Assembly: GCA_963829485.1 (NCBI GenBank)
Contig: CAWHIK010000001.1
Span: forward strand, 62,001 to 126,000
Direction: 5' to 3'
Source of the DNA: JBGPQJ01 sp963829485
GTDB lineage: Bacteria > Chloroflexota > Anaerolineae > Anaerolineales > Villigracilaceae
DNA: 64,000 nucleotides
Below the pieces are notes generated by a model. That model made no database searches. It had not been told where the DNA came from and saw only the letters and a program-made list of their open reading frames with translations. The position numbers and the translations under genes were made by a program. Below, in pieces: positions 37,535 through 47,204 of this stretch; position 1 is the stretch's first letter; each line of letters begins with the position of its first letter.

Positions 37535-38243
37535 ATGAAAAGAGATAGTGTGTTTTCCAAGATCTTGCGCTGGGTGGGGATCGTTCTCATGGGGCTGACG
37601 TCGCTTTTCACCCTGATGGGCGGCATCGGCACGGTCTGCGCGGCGCTCTTCCCTGAGAACTTCGCGGCTGATTCAGAAGCCATGGCAGCGCTGATCGGCT
37701 GGGAATGGCTTTACATCATCTTCATGCTGGTGACCACTGCCATCGGCGTGATGATGGTGCGCGCCACCGTCCTGTTGATCAAGGGCACGGCCAATGCCTA
37801 CCGCGACACGATCATTTCGCTCGTGGCGGCAGTCGTGGTGGGATTCATCCATATCTATGCCTCGCGCACCATCCGCGGCGGGTCGATGCCGGTGGACATG
37901 GTCACATACACGGCCGTGTTCACGCTGATCGTCTTCCTGATCTTCCGCATCCCGTTCATCTGGCAGGGAGTCAACTTCGAAAAGCCGGCTGGGGCGAAGA
38001 ATGACAACGGTCCTGCCGCGGCTGCCGCATCTGGTGCTTGGCGGATTAATGTCCTTCACCATTCAGTACATGGTGAGTTCGACCCACACCTTTGGCGGAG
38101 TCAACTACGGCGACGCCTTCCACCTTTCGATGACGCTCATCGGCATCGGGCTTATCCTGGCCGGCCTGCTGGTGGCGTTGGGGGAGTGGAAAGAGCTGGG
38201 CGTTCTCGCAGACTGTAGCGCGAGAATTGAGATAATCGTTTGA
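37535..38243 (+). CDS. Polytopic membrane protein (frameshifted)
   Basis: About 235 residues. The first frame has four helices to about residue 150 (VNFEKPAGAKND), then turns into low-complexity sequence. One base on, sense continues with HLVLGGLMSFTIQYMVSSTHTF and FHLSMTLIGIGLILAGLLVALG to 38243. A separate overlapping 80-residue gene from ATG 38001 is a less likely reading. AAGGAGAGG precedes ATG 37535. It ends the membrane/heme cluster. No family recognised. Confidence 0.55.
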
Positions 38244-38371
38244 TGATGGGCTGGTCCAGGTGGTGCGTCTGTACAGGCGCACCACTTTTAGTTTGGTAAG
38301 AGAATCATTTGAATTTCAGCCCACCGATTGACTTACCTATCCCGCGCATGATATCATTAATAACGTCATAT

Positions 38372-38398
38372 TTAGCACTCTCGCCTTGAGAGTGCTAA
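38372..38398 (+). promoter_or_regulatory. CIRCE operator
   Basis: TTAGCACTC-N9-GAGTGCTAA, a perfect CIRCE element (HrcA-binding), 20 bases before hrcA. HrcA should repress the whole hrcA-grpE-dnaK-dnaJ operon until heat shock. Confidence 0.97.
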
Positions 38399-38418
38399 AA
38401 GAAAGCCTGCTGTGAAAA

Positions 38419-39465
38419 ATGATTGATTTAACCGAACGCCAAAAGAAAATCCTGATGATGGTGGTGCGCGACCACATCGAATCGGCCCAGCCGGTCGGGT
38501 CGCAGCGCCTGGTGGAACATTTCCATCTGGATATGTCTTCCGCCACGGTGCGCAACGAGCTGGCAGCGCTCACCGAGCAGGGTTACCTGCGGCAGCCCCA
38601 CACCTCGGCGGGACGTGTTCCCACGGAGGAAGGTTATCGTTACTTCGTTACGCACCTCATGCAGCAGGTGGAACTGCCCGAATCGGTGCAGCACACCATC
38701 AGCCACCAGTTCTACCAGGCGCGGCAGGAGATCGACCAGTGGATGACGCTGGCGGCGTCCATCCTCGCCCACCAGTCGCAGGGAGTCTCCGTCGTCACCG
38801 CTCCCCATGCGGACAAGGTGCGATTCAAGCATGTCGAGCTTATCTCCACCCAGGGGCGGCAGGTGCTGATGGTGCTGGTCATGAGCGACGGGGACGTCAA
38901 CCAGCAGATTCTGACCCTCACAGAGCCGGTCCCCCAGGAAAAATTGAGCGACACCGCCAACCGCCTCAACCAGTTGATCGCGGGGAAAGCCATCGATGAG
39001 CTGTCCTCCCTGCCGTCGCTTTCAGACGCGCTTGAGCACGACATCCTGACCATCATCACGACCGACATGAAGCGGACCGATTCGCGCGTCTCGGGTGAGA
39101 TGTATGTGGACGGCCTGACCAATGTGCTCTCGGAACCGGAGTTCACCGATTCGGACAACGCCCGCCGCGCGTTGAAAATGTTCGAGGAACGCTCCACCCT
39201 GCAGGACCTTTTATCCCGTACCGTAATGAAAAGCGGCGTGGGCGGTGTGCAGGTGCTGATCGGCGGCGAGGGCACCTGGGAGGAATTGCGGCAGTGTTCG
39301 ATGGTGCTGGCGCGTTACGGCGTGCCGGGCATGGCAACGGGCACACTCGGCGTGCTGGGTCCGATGCGCATGTCCTACGCGCGGACGATCCCCACGGTGC
39401 GCTATGTGGCCGGCCTGCTCTCCGAACTGGTCAACGAAAATATCGGCGGTGAACAAAGTCAATAG
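38419..39465 (+). CDS. hrcA: Heat-inducible transcription repressor HrcA
   Basis: A 348-residue repressor. The winged-helix N-terminus is LTERQKKILMMVVRDHIESA and SSATVRNELAALTEQGYLRQPHTSAGRVPT. The C-terminal GAF-like domain includes VLIGGEGTWEELRQCSMVLARY and a family-typical GVLGPMRMSYARTIPTVRYVA. Its CIRCE operator is directly upstream. It leads the chaperone operon in the standard order. Confidence 0.97.
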   Translation: MIDLTERQKKILMMVVRDHIESAQPVGSQRLVEHFHLDMSSATVRNELAALTEQGYLRQPHTSAGRVPTEEGYRYFVTHLMQQVELPESVQHTISHQFYQARQEIDQWMTLAASILAHQSQGVSVVTAPHADKVRFKHVELISTQGRQVLMVLVMSDGDVNQQILTLTEPVPQEKLSDTANRLNQLIAGKAIDELSSLPSLSDALEHDILTIITTDMKRTDSRVSGEMYVDGLTNVLSEPEFTDSDNARRALKMFEERSTLQDLLSRTVMKSGVGGVQVLIGGEGTWEELRQCSMVLARYGVPGMATGTLGVLGPMRMSYARTIPTVRYVAGLLSELVNENIGGEQSQ

Positions 39466-39492
39466 AACCGCCATGGATAAAGGAATTTGAGC

Positions 39493-40056
39493 ATGACTGA
39501 CAAGAGACACAAATCAAAAGCTGAAACAAAACATACGGAAACCGCAGGCCAACCCGAAGAGCAGGCCGCTGTACCGGTCGTTGCTCTCGAGGAGTTCGAA
39601 GCTCTCGCGAAACAACTTGAGGAAGCACAGGTCAAGGCTGCCGAGTACCTCGACGGCTGGCAGCGTTCACAGGCGGAATTTTCCAACTACAAGAAGCGGC
39701 TCGAACGCGAACAGCTTGGCACAGCCCAGTTGATGCGCGGCGCGATCATCAGCCGATTCCTGCCCGTGATGGACGACCTGCAGCGGGCGTTATCCAACCG
39801 CCCGGCCGAGGAGGCCAGCCAGTCGTGGGTCGGCGGCATCGAACTGATCCAGCGCAAACTGCAAGGCATCCTGGATGCCGAGGGCGTGACCCGTATCGAG
39901 GCCGAGGGAAAGATGTTCGACCCGAACCTGCACGAGGCGATCTCGCACGAGCCCAGCGAGGCTCATGAGAGCGGGCAGATCATCGAAGTCGTTCAGCAGG
40001 GGTACATGCTCGGTGAACGGGTCATCCGCCATTCCATGGTACGCGTGGCGCAATAA
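39493..40056 (+). CDS. grpE: Nucleotide exchange factor GrpE
   Basis: A 187-residue GrpE: a charged coiled coil at about 30-75 (LAKQLEEAQVKAAEYLDGWQRSQAEFSNYKKR), then the beta domain with the signature region FDPNLHEAISHEP and IIEVVQQGYMLGERVIRHSMVRVAQ. It releases ADP from DnaK. ATG 39493 is preferred to TTG 39487 by spacing from AAAGGAA. It is 27 bases downstream of hrcA. Confidence 0.95.
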   Translation: MTDKRHKSKAETKHTETAGQPEEQAAVPVVALEEFEALAKQLEEAQVKAAEYLDGWQRSQAEFSNYKKRLEREQLGTAQLMRGAIISRFLPVMDDLQRALSNRPAEEASQSWVGGIELIQRKLQGILDAEGVTRIEAEGKMFDPNLHEAISHEPSEAHESGQIIEVVQQGYMLGERVIRHSMVRVAQ

Positions 40057-40127
40057 ACAAAAATTTCGGCGATGGCATGAATGTTCCGGTTCGAGTGCCG
40101 TGTCGGTAAACTATAAAGGAATCATGA

Positions 40128-42003
40128 ATGGGTAAAATCATCGGAATCGATCTCGGCACCACGAACTCGGTCTGCGCGGTCATGATGGGCGGCGAACCGG
40201 TCGTCATCCCCTCTGCGGAGGGGGAACGGCTCGTCCCGTCCGTGGTGGCGGTCAATAAGAATAGCGAGCGGCTGGTCGGGCGCGTGGCCCGCAACCAGGC
40301 CATCGTCAATGCCCAGAACACCGTTTTTTCCATCAAGCGCTTCATGGGGCGCAAGTACAGCGATGCCGAAGTCCAGCGGACGCTGTCGCGCGTGCCTTAC
40401 TTGGTCGGCGAGGCCGAGAACGGCGATGTGCGCGTGACCATTGGACGGCAAGGATTACAGCCCGCCGGAAGTCTCGGCCATGATCCTGGGGAAGATGAAG
40501 CGCGATGCGGAAGCCTACCTCGGCGAAACGGTCACGCAGGCGGTCATCACCGTGCCGGCTTATTTCAACGATGCCCAGCGCAACGCCACCAAGGATGCCG
40601 GCAAGATCGCCGGCCTCGAGGTGCTGCGCATCATCAACGAGCCGACGGCCTCCAGCCTGGCTTACGGATTGGATAAAAAGAAGAACGAGACCATCGCCGT
40701 CTATGACCTGGGCGGCGGGACGTTCGACATCTCCATCCTCGACGTGGGCGAGGGCGTGTTCGAGGTCAAATCCACCAGCGGCGACACCTTCCTCGGCGGC
40801 GACGACTTCGACCAGCGCATCATGGATCATCTCATCTCCGAGTTCCAGCGCGACAACGGCATCGACTTGCGCAACGACAAGCAGTCGCTGCAGCGCCTGA
40901 AGGAAGCCTCCGAGAAAGCCAAGATCGAGCTTTCCACCGTCATGCAGACCGAGATCAACCTGCCCTACCTGACGGCGGACTCCTCGGGTCCGAAACATCT
41001 CGTCACGACCCTGACGCGGGCCAAGTTCGAGCAGCTGACCAGCGATCTGATCGAGCGGACTCTGGCTCCGATGAGGAGCGCACTCTCGGATGCCGGAATC
41101 ACCCCCGCCAAGGTGGACGAGGTCGTGCTGGTGGGCGGCATGACGCGCATGCCGGCCGTGCAGGAGGCGGTGCGCCGCATGTTCAGCAAGGACCCGCACA
41201 AAGGCGTCAACCCCGATGAAGTGGTGGCGGTCGGCGCGGCCATCCAGGCGGGCGTGCTGGGCGGCGAGGTGACCGACATCCTGCTGCTCGATGTGACCCC
41301 GCTCACGCTCTCCATCGAGACGCTGGGCAGCGTGGCCACGCCATTGATCGAACGCAATACGACCATCCCTTCGCGCAAGTCGCAGGTCTTCTCCACCGCC
41401 ACCGACAGCCAGACGCAGGTGGAGATCCACGTCCTGCAGGGCGAGCGCCCGCTGGCGATGGATAACAAATCACTGGGAAAATTCATCCTCGATGGAATCC
41501 CGCCGGCTCCGCGCGGCGTACCGCAGATCGAAGTGACCTTTGACATCGACGTCAACGGTATCCTGAAAGTGACCGCCAAGGACAAGGCCAGCGGCAACAT
41601 GCAGCACATCACCATCACCGCCTCGTCGGGATTGTCCAAGGATGAGGTCGAGCGGATGCGGCGCGAAGCGGAATCCAATGCCGAGGACGACCGCCAGCGC
41701 AAGGAAAAGATCGAGGTGCGCAACACCGCCGACAATACGGTCTATTCGGCTGAAAAACTCCTGAAGGATTATGCGGATAAGATTCCCGCCGAGGTTAAAG
41801 CGGATGTGGAAGCCAATATCTCCCGGGTTAAAGCCTCGCTGGAAAAGGACGACGTGGACATGATCCGCGCGGCAACGGAGAACCTCGGGCAGGCTATCCA
41901 GAAGATCGGCGGCAGCATGTACAACTCCAGCACCCCGCAGGCCGGTCCCGGCGGACAAGCCCACGATACCGGGGATGTGGTGGACGGCGAAGTGAAGGAA
42001 TAA
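40128..42003 (+). CDS. dnaK: Chaperone DnaK (frameshifted)
   Basis: About 624 residues. IIGIDLGTTNSVCAV at the start is the first phosphate-binding motif, then SIKRFMGRKYSD, VITVPAYFNDAQRNATKDA, YDLGGGTFDISIL and the linker to VTPLTLSIETLG (substrate domain). A low-complexity tail (DTGDVVDGEVKE) ends it. One extra T at about 40441 (TTGGAC for TGGAC) shifts the frame; before and after it the sequence is continuous. This is an essential ATP-dependent Hsp70; the break is almost certainly a base error. Confidence 0.95.
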
Positions 42004-42057
42004 GCCTCGATACAGCGCTATATTGAGACCTGCAACACTTAATAAAGAAACCATAAA

Positions 42058-43188
42058 ATGACGACAAATCGCGATTACTACGAGATCCTGGGCATCCCGA
42101 AGAATGCCTCCACGGAAGACATCAAGCAGGCCTTCCGCAAGCTGGCGCGCCAGTATCATCCCGACGTGAACAAAGCCGCCGATGCCGAGGATAAATTCAA
42201 GGAGATCAACGAAGCCTACGGCGTGCTCTCGGACCCGGAAAAGCGTTCGCGTTATGACCGCTTCGGCAAGCAGGGGCTGGGCGAGATGGGCGGCATGCCC
42301 GATTACACCGCCGACTTCTCGGACCTGTTCGAGGAACTCTTTGGTTTCGGCTTTGGCGGCGGGGGACGGCGCGGCGGAGGGGCTTCGCGAAAAACCCCGC
42401 GGCGCGGACGCGACCTGCAGATGGAAGTCCAGCTCACGTTCGAAGAGGCCATCTTCGGGGTGGATAGGGAAGTGGAGTTCACCCGCGACGAAGTCTGCGT
42501 GACCTGCCGGGGGAACGGCGCCGAGCCGGGCACCACGCCCAAGTCCTGCACCACCTGCGGCGGGCGCGGCGAGGTCCGCCAGGTGCGGCAGACCTTCGTC
42601 ATCCAGATGGTGGAGACCGTCACCTGCCCCGCATGCGGCGGGCGCGGAGAGGTCATCGAGCAGCCCTGCCACACCTGCCGCGGAAACGGCCTGGAGCGCA
42701 AGAAGGTCAAGAAGAAGGTCTCCATCCCCGCCGGCGTGGACAACGGCGTGCAAATCAGATTACCAAACGAAGGCCAGCCCGGGACGAACGGCGGTCCCAA
42801 CGGCAACCTGTTCCTGTCGGTGACGGTGACGCCCCACAAGTTCTTCAAGCGCCGGGGCGATGACATCCTGCTCGACCTGGACATCAACGTGGCGCAGGCG
42901 ACGCTTGGCTCGGAGATCGAGGTCCCCACCGTGGACGGCGCCGAGAAACTGAACATCCCTGCCGGCACTCAGCCGGGGAAGGTCCTGACCTTGAAAGGGA
43001 AGGGCGTGCCCCGTTTGCGAAAGAACGGCCGCGGCGACGAGTATGTGATCGTGAACGTGGACATCCCGTCGAAGCTGAGCAAGGAGCAGCGGGAGTTGTT
43101 CGAGCAGCTGGCGAAAAGTCTCGGCACAACTCCCAAGCCGCAGCAAAAGGGTTTTCTCGATAAGTTGAATGATTTTTTTGGAGGATGA
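42058..43188 (+). CDS. dnaJ: Chaperone DnaJ
   Basis: A 376-residue type I J-protein. The J domain (about 4-70) has QYHPDV with the HPD motif. A Gly/Phe-rich linker follows (FGFGFGGGGRRGGG). Four CxxCxGxG zinc repeats (CVTCRGNG, CTTCGGRG, CPACGGRG, CHTCRGNG) and the C-terminal substrate domain complete it. It stimulates DnaK ATPase. It is the last gene of the CIRCE-controlled operon. Confidence 0.97.
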   Translation: MTTNRDYYEILGIPKNASTEDIKQAFRKLARQYHPDVNKAADAEDKFKEINEAYGVLSDPEKRSRYDRFGKQGLGEMGGMPDYTADFSDLFEELFGFGFGGGGRRGGGASRKTPRRGRDLQMEVQLTFEEAIFGVDREVEFTRDEVCVTCRGNGAEPGTTPKSCTTCGGRGEVRQVRQTFVIQMVETVTCPACGGRGEVIEQPCHTCRGNGLERKKVKKKVSIPAGVDNGVQIRLPNEGQPGTNGGPNGNLFLSVTVTPHKFFKRRGDDILLDLDINVAQATLGSEIEVPTVDGAEKLNIPAGTQPGKVLTLKGKGVPRLRKNGRGDEYVIVNVDIPSKLSKEQRELFEQLAKSLGTTPKPQQKGFLDKLNDFFGG

Positions 43189-43191
43189 CTC

Positions 43192-43245
43192 TCACCCCAT
43201 CCTCTTCCAATGGGAGAGGATGTCCGTCAGGATAGGCGAGGGGAA
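43192..43245. repeat. GC-rich palindromic intergenic repeat (copy A)
   Basis: CATCCTCT-N9-AGAGGATG hairpin inside CTCACCCC...GGCGAGGGG. A similar layout, with the TTCCAATGGGA/TTCCATTGGGA core, is seen at 45969-46020; a shorter relative lies at 28106-28133. Confidence 0.5.
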
Positions 43246-43280
43246 ATTCAGAGCAGTTACAGACTGCTCTGAATTTTTTT
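43245..43280 (+). terminator. Terminator of the hrcA-dnaJ operon
   Basis: AATTCAGAGCAGT and its exact complement enclose TACAG, followed by eight T residues. Confidence 0.9.
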
Positions 43281-43427
43281 TATGTGCTTGTGTAAGGGAT
43301 GATATCCATGTATAGTGTAGAAAGACTCAATTATTGCATCAAGAGTATAAATCCATGATCTCAACCAACAATACTCCCATTCCAGGAATTTTTCAGAAAG
43401 TGGTGGACGAGATGCAGAGGTTCTTAT

Positions 43428-43955
43428 ATGAATAAAAAACATATTGAACTGCCTCAGAATTTGAAGCGCGTTAATTATTATGCCGGTAAATTGCTGACTG
43501 CGGAAGATTTTCAAACCGAGCAGCAATATTTCAAGGACCGCATAAAACTGCACAATCGTTTCCTGCACGGTTACGGCATCGTCTCCGGGCTTGAAGTCTC
43601 AATATCCAGCAAATTGCCAGAAGCGTTGACGGTCAGCCGAGGTTATGCAATAGATCCGTTGGGAAATGATGTCATCCTGCCGATGGACATGCAGGCATCG
43701 TTCCCCACTGCGGGGATCGCTGTTTATCTTGTCCTTTGTTGGGCTGAGCGTGGAATAGATTTAATGCCTGTCTTGTCCAGCGGCGGTGAAGGAGAGCAAT
43801 TAGCGGCATCACGTATTGAAGAGTATGCGTTGCTTAAGTATGAAACGAATAAACACCAAGCCAACCAGACAGGGGTCGTTTTAGCGCGGCTGAAAAAAAT
43901 TCGAGGGAAATGGAAGATCGATAAACAGTTTCGTGCCCATCGAGTTAGGGCTTGA
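43428..43955 (+). CDS. Orphan protein with LLTAEDFQ...LHGYGIVSGLEV motif
   Basis: A 175-residue soluble protein beginning ELPQNLKRVNYYAGKLLTAEDF, then RIKLHNRFLHGYGIVSGLEVSIS and GYAIDPLGNDVILP. This N-terminal pattern recurs in short proteins near phage-tail-like or contractile-injection loci; that link is from memory, not shown here. No tail, sheath or baseplate gene lies nearby. The AT-rich composition and lone position suggest a transferred or leftover gene. A binding site is weak (GAGG at 43417). Confidence 0.5.
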   Translation: MNKKHIELPQNLKRVNYYAGKLLTAEDFQTEQQYFKDRIKLHNRFLHGYGIVSGLEVSISSKLPEALTVSRGYAIDPLGNDVILPMDMQASFPTAGIAVYLVLCWAERGIDLMPVLSSGGEGEQLAASRIEEYALLKYETNKHQANQTGVVLARLKKIRGKWKIDKQFRAHRVRA

Positions 43956-43980
43956 TTGCTGCCTTTAAATCACAAGCTGC

Positions 43981-44527
43981 TTATTCCGAAAATCCCGCCG
44001 GGGGGATGCCCAACGCCTGAATTAGCCGCGCCCAATAATTGACCTGCGCCGCCGTGGATGCCAGGATGACCATCTCGCGCTCGTTGAAGTGTGTTTTGAC
44101 CTGCTCAATGAAATCGGGATGAAATTTGAGCGGTGTCTGCGAGACCAGCCGCGCATACTGGATCGCCAGCCGTTCCCGTTCCGAGAAGGTGGGCACGCTT
44201 TCCAGCGCCGCCTGATCCGCGCAGGGCCAGCACTTCGTCCGCGCCAATACCCAGGGATTCGTGTTCATGTGAATTCATGTCGATGCAGAACGGGCAGGCC
44301 GTCGCAAACGAAGCCGCCATGCGCACCAGTTTGAGCATCCGTTCATCCAGTTTACCGTCATGATGCGCCACGAGCAATTCCAGCGCGCCCGAACCCACAG
44401 CCGCTTTTGGGTACCAGGCCAGGATCCTCGCCGGGAGCATGATACGTCCGGTCACTTTCTCCGAGATCCAGATGCCGAGACGCAGGATGAGTGGAATTCT
44501 TTGAGGGGGTTCGATAAAGGCATGCAT
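43981..44527 (-). CDS. Carboxymuconolactone decarboxylase/AhpD-like protein (frameshifted)
   Basis: A CMD/AhpD-fold protein of about 181 residues. The redox motif is TACPFCIDMNSHE (C-x-x-C with nearby His), in the first frame. After a shift near 44230 it continues LAIQYARLVSQTPLKFHPDF and MVILASTAAQVNYWARLIQALG. Such proteins use the CxxC and a proton relay for peroxide reduction or related chemistry; here it is unassigned. It is a single gene, with GGAGACACC before the start. Confidence 0.8.
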
Positions 44528-44565
44528 GGTGTCTCCTGTGGAAGGATTCTACCCCTGAACAAAAA

Positions 44566-44591
44566 ACACTGGGCGCGAGCGCGCCCAGTGT
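44566..44591 (-). terminator. Terminator of miaB
   Basis: 12-base perfect stem (ACACTGGGCGCG and complement) with a two-base loop; on the minus strand it is followed by TTTTTG, 20 bases after the miaB stop. Confidence 0.85.
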
Positions 44592-44611
44592 GTACTGGCA
44601 TTAATCCAATG

Positions 44612-45942
44612 TCACCGCCGCCGGCTGCTTAGCAGTGTCGCCTGCATGGACCAGGGTCCGGTCCAGGTGATCTTGACCGGCAGCACCTTGCCCTTCAGGT
44701 CATCGTCCGATTCGGAGAAGACCAGCTTGTTGGTCGGTGTGCGGCCTTTCCAGCGTCCCTTCACCTTTTCTTCGAATAAGACATCGACCGTTTCACCGAG
44801 ATAGCGGGCGTTGATCTCCGCCACGATCTGCTCCTGCATATCCTCCAGCAGGCGGAAGCGGCGCATCTTCTCTTCCTCGGGCACATCGTCCGTCATGCGG
44901 CGGGTGGCGACGGTCCCCTCGCGGGTGGAGTAGCGCGCAAGATGCGCGACGTCCAGCTTGAGGTCAGCCAGCACCTGGTAGGTATCCATGAACTGTTCTT
45001 CGGTTTCGCCGGGGAAGCCGACGATGATGTCCGTGGCGATGGAGCAGCCGGGGATCTTCTCGCGGATTCTTTCCACCAGCCGGCGGTAATCGGCCTGGGT
45101 GTAGCCGCGCTTCATTTCCTCGAGCACCGCGTCCGCGCCAGCCTGGATGGGGACCTCGATGTGCGGCATGACCTTGGGCAAACTGGCGACCGCCTCCATC
45201 AGGTCTTCGCCAAAATAATTGGGATGCGAGGTCAGGAAGCGGATGCGCTCGATGCCTTCGACGTCATTGATGACGCGCAGCAGGCCGGCCAGGTCGGGTC
45301 CGTCGGGGACGTCCTTGCCGTAGCGGTCCACGATCTGCCCGAGCAGCGTGACCTCCTTGACTCCCTGCGAGGCCAGCGCGCGGACTTCGCTCACGATGTC
45401 GCCGACCGGGCGCGAGCGTTCGATCCCGCGCCGGTAGGGGATGATGCAAAAGGTGCAGGCGTGCGAGCAGCCATACACGACCGGCACATGCGCGGAGACG
45501 AGGTTGCCGCGTTCGTGCTGGGGTAGGATCAACTCGTCGTCCATCATCAGGAAACGGCGCGCGGTTTCAGCTCTCCTCGACGGAGCGCACCTCGCCCTGC
45601 GTCAGGTGCGAGACGAGCGGCCCCGGGTCGGACGGCGGGGAGAAGACATCCACGTAGGGGAAATCTCTGGCGCAGCTTTTCGTTTCCGCGCACGCCGACC
45701 AGGCAGCCCATCAGGTTGATCACCAGGTTCGGGTTTTTCTGCTTGAGCGGCTTGAACGAGCTGAGGCGCCCATACGCCTTGTCCTCGGCAGACTGGCGCA
45801 CGACGCAGGTGTTCATGACGATGACATCCGCCTCCTCAGCGGATTCGGTGTGGGCATAGCCCAGATGCTCGAGCGCCGACCCCACGCGCTGAGAATCGGC
45901 CACGTTCATCTGGCAGCCCTCGGTCCAAATATGATATTTCAT
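44612..45942 (-). CDS. miaB: tRNA-2-methylthio-N6-dimethylallyladenosine synthase MiaB (frameshifted)
   Basis: A radical-SAM methylthiotransferase acting on A37 of tRNAs. The start MKYHIWTEGCQMNVADSQ at 45942 opens the UPF0004 domain (VIVMNTCVVRQSAEDKAYGRL, INLMGCLVG). After shifts between about 45550 and 45690 the radical-SAM domain follows with VYGCSHACTFCIIPYRRG (CxxxCxxC), and a C-terminal TRAM domain ends the protein (VDVLFEEKVKGRWKGRT). About 440 residues when joined, as normal. It is the only gene of its transcript and is followed by a strong terminator. Confidence 0.92.
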
Positions 45943-45968
45943 GTCCGCAATTATAACAGGACGACTCT

Positions 45969-46020
45969 GCCCCACCCCCGGCCCCTTCCTTCCATTGGGA
46001 AGGGGGCTAGGGGGATGGGA
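45969..46020. repeat. GC-rich palindromic intergenic repeat (copy B)
   Basis: CCCCCGGCCCCTTCC and GGGAAGGGGGCTAGGGGG face each other around TTCCATT. It is related in layout to the copy at 43192. Confidence 0.5.
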
Positions 46021-46114
46021 TAAAATTAATTTCACATATCAGTGAAAACATTGTCACTCAGAACCCTTAACTTGACCATTCACCTTATCTGCATTAGAAT
46101 CCCCGTTCGCGAGT

Positions 46115-46188
46115 GCCCCTGTAGCTCAGTGGATTAGAGCGCTTGCTTGCGGAGCAATAGGTCGCGTGTTCGAGTCGCGCCAGGGGCG
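46115..46188 (+). tRNA. tRNA-Arg (anticodon GCG)
   Basis: Acceptor GCCCCTG/CAGGGGC, D-arm GCTC...GAGC, anticodon loop TTGCGGA (46147-46153) with anticodon GCG at 46149-46151, and T-arm GCGTG-TTCGAGT-CGCGC. The outermost anticodon-stem pair is C-T. CCA is not encoded. GCG reads Arg codons CGC/CGT, which bacteria usually read with an ACG (inosine) tRNA. Confidence 0.85.
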
Positions 46189-46195
46189 CCTAAGT

Positions 46196-46222
46196 GAGCG
46201 GGAGACCCCCGCTCTTTTTTTT
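46196..46222 (+). terminator. Terminator of the tRNA-Arg gene
   Basis: GAGCGGG and CCCGCTC around a five-base loop, followed by eight T residues, seven bases after the tRNA. Confidence 0.9.
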
Positions 46223-46230
46223 GAGTGACC

Positions 46231-47035
46231 ATGCCAAAAAGACAAATTCTTCTTACCAATGACGATGGAATCAAATCCCCCGGATTGTGGGCAGCCGCGG
46301 AAGCGCTGTCCGCGCTGGGATACGTCACCGTGGCCGCGCCGCGTGAGCAATCCTCCGGCACCGGGCGCAGCCTGCCGCGTCACCTCGGACGGGGTCATCA
46401 GCCCCGAGACAGTGACCGTCAACGGAAAGGATTGGACCGTCTATGCCGTGGGCGGGACGCCGGCGCAGGCGGTGCTCCACGGTGTCCTCGAGATCATGCC
46501 GCAAAAGCCCGACCTGGTCGTTTCGGGCATCAACTATGGGGAAAACGTGGCGACCGGCATCACCGTTTCCGGGACGGTCGGCGCGGCGATGGAAGCAGCG
46601 GCGATCGGTATCCCTGCGCTGGCGGCCTCGCTCGAGACTCCGCACGACAAGCACCTCTCCTACGACCTCGATGTGGATTTTTCGACCGCGGCGCATTTCA
46701 CGGCACTCTTTGCGAAGACGCTGATGGAGAAGAGTTTCCCGCCGGATGTCAACCTGCTCAAGCTGGACGTCCCATCGAATGCGACTCTGCAAACGCCCTG
46801 GGTGATGACGCGCCTCTCGCGGCAGCGTTACTTCATTCCGACCAAGCCGCAGCGCAGGAGCTGGGATGAACCGGCCAAGGTCGGGTACACCGAGGCCGGC
46901 ACCATCGTGAACGAGCCGACCGACAGCGATGTGTACGTCCTGCGTGTTGCGCGCAAGGTGTCGCTTACCCCGTTGAGTCTGGATTTCACGTCACGCGTGG
47001 ATTTCAAGGACGTGGAGCAAATCCTGCGAGCCTGA
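46231..47035 (+). CDS. surE: 5'/3'-nucleotidase SurE (frameshifted)
   Basis: A metal-dependent nucleoside monophosphatase. Metal ligands are in ILLTNDDGIKSPG (Asp-Asp pair) at the N-terminus, and SGINYGENVATGITVSGTVGAAMEA is the SurE signature. About 267 residues if one extra base near 46378 is removed (SLPR|TSDGVISPETVTV). The gene follows the tRNA terminator by nine bases and has no clear Shine-Dalgarno, so its promoter or initiation mode is unclear. Confidence 0.92.
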
Positions 47036-47055
47036 TGATTTGGTAAGTTAAAATA

Positions 47056-47094
47056 ACAATGTCCCGAAGGTTGAAAGAACCTTCGGGACATTGT
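47056..47094. terminator. Long hairpin between convergent genes
   Basis: A 17-base perfect stem with loop GAAAG. There is no T-run on the plus side and a partial TTATTTTAA on the minus side. It lies between surE and the minus-strand peptidase. Confidence 0.7.
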
Positions 47095-47204
47095 GTTAAC
47101 GAAAAGGGTCTCGACACTTGCACCTGCGCCGCACACTTGCCCCGAACGCAAGTGCGGGGAGTGCGGGTGTATGCCCTTCGGGCTACTCGACCGGCATTAT
47201 CCCA

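Noticed and set aside
37469..38218. Continuation of the first frame of the 37535 gene to 38218
   Set aside because: Beyond about 38000 it becomes Ala/Arg/His-rich nonsense while the next frame shows clear membrane helices.
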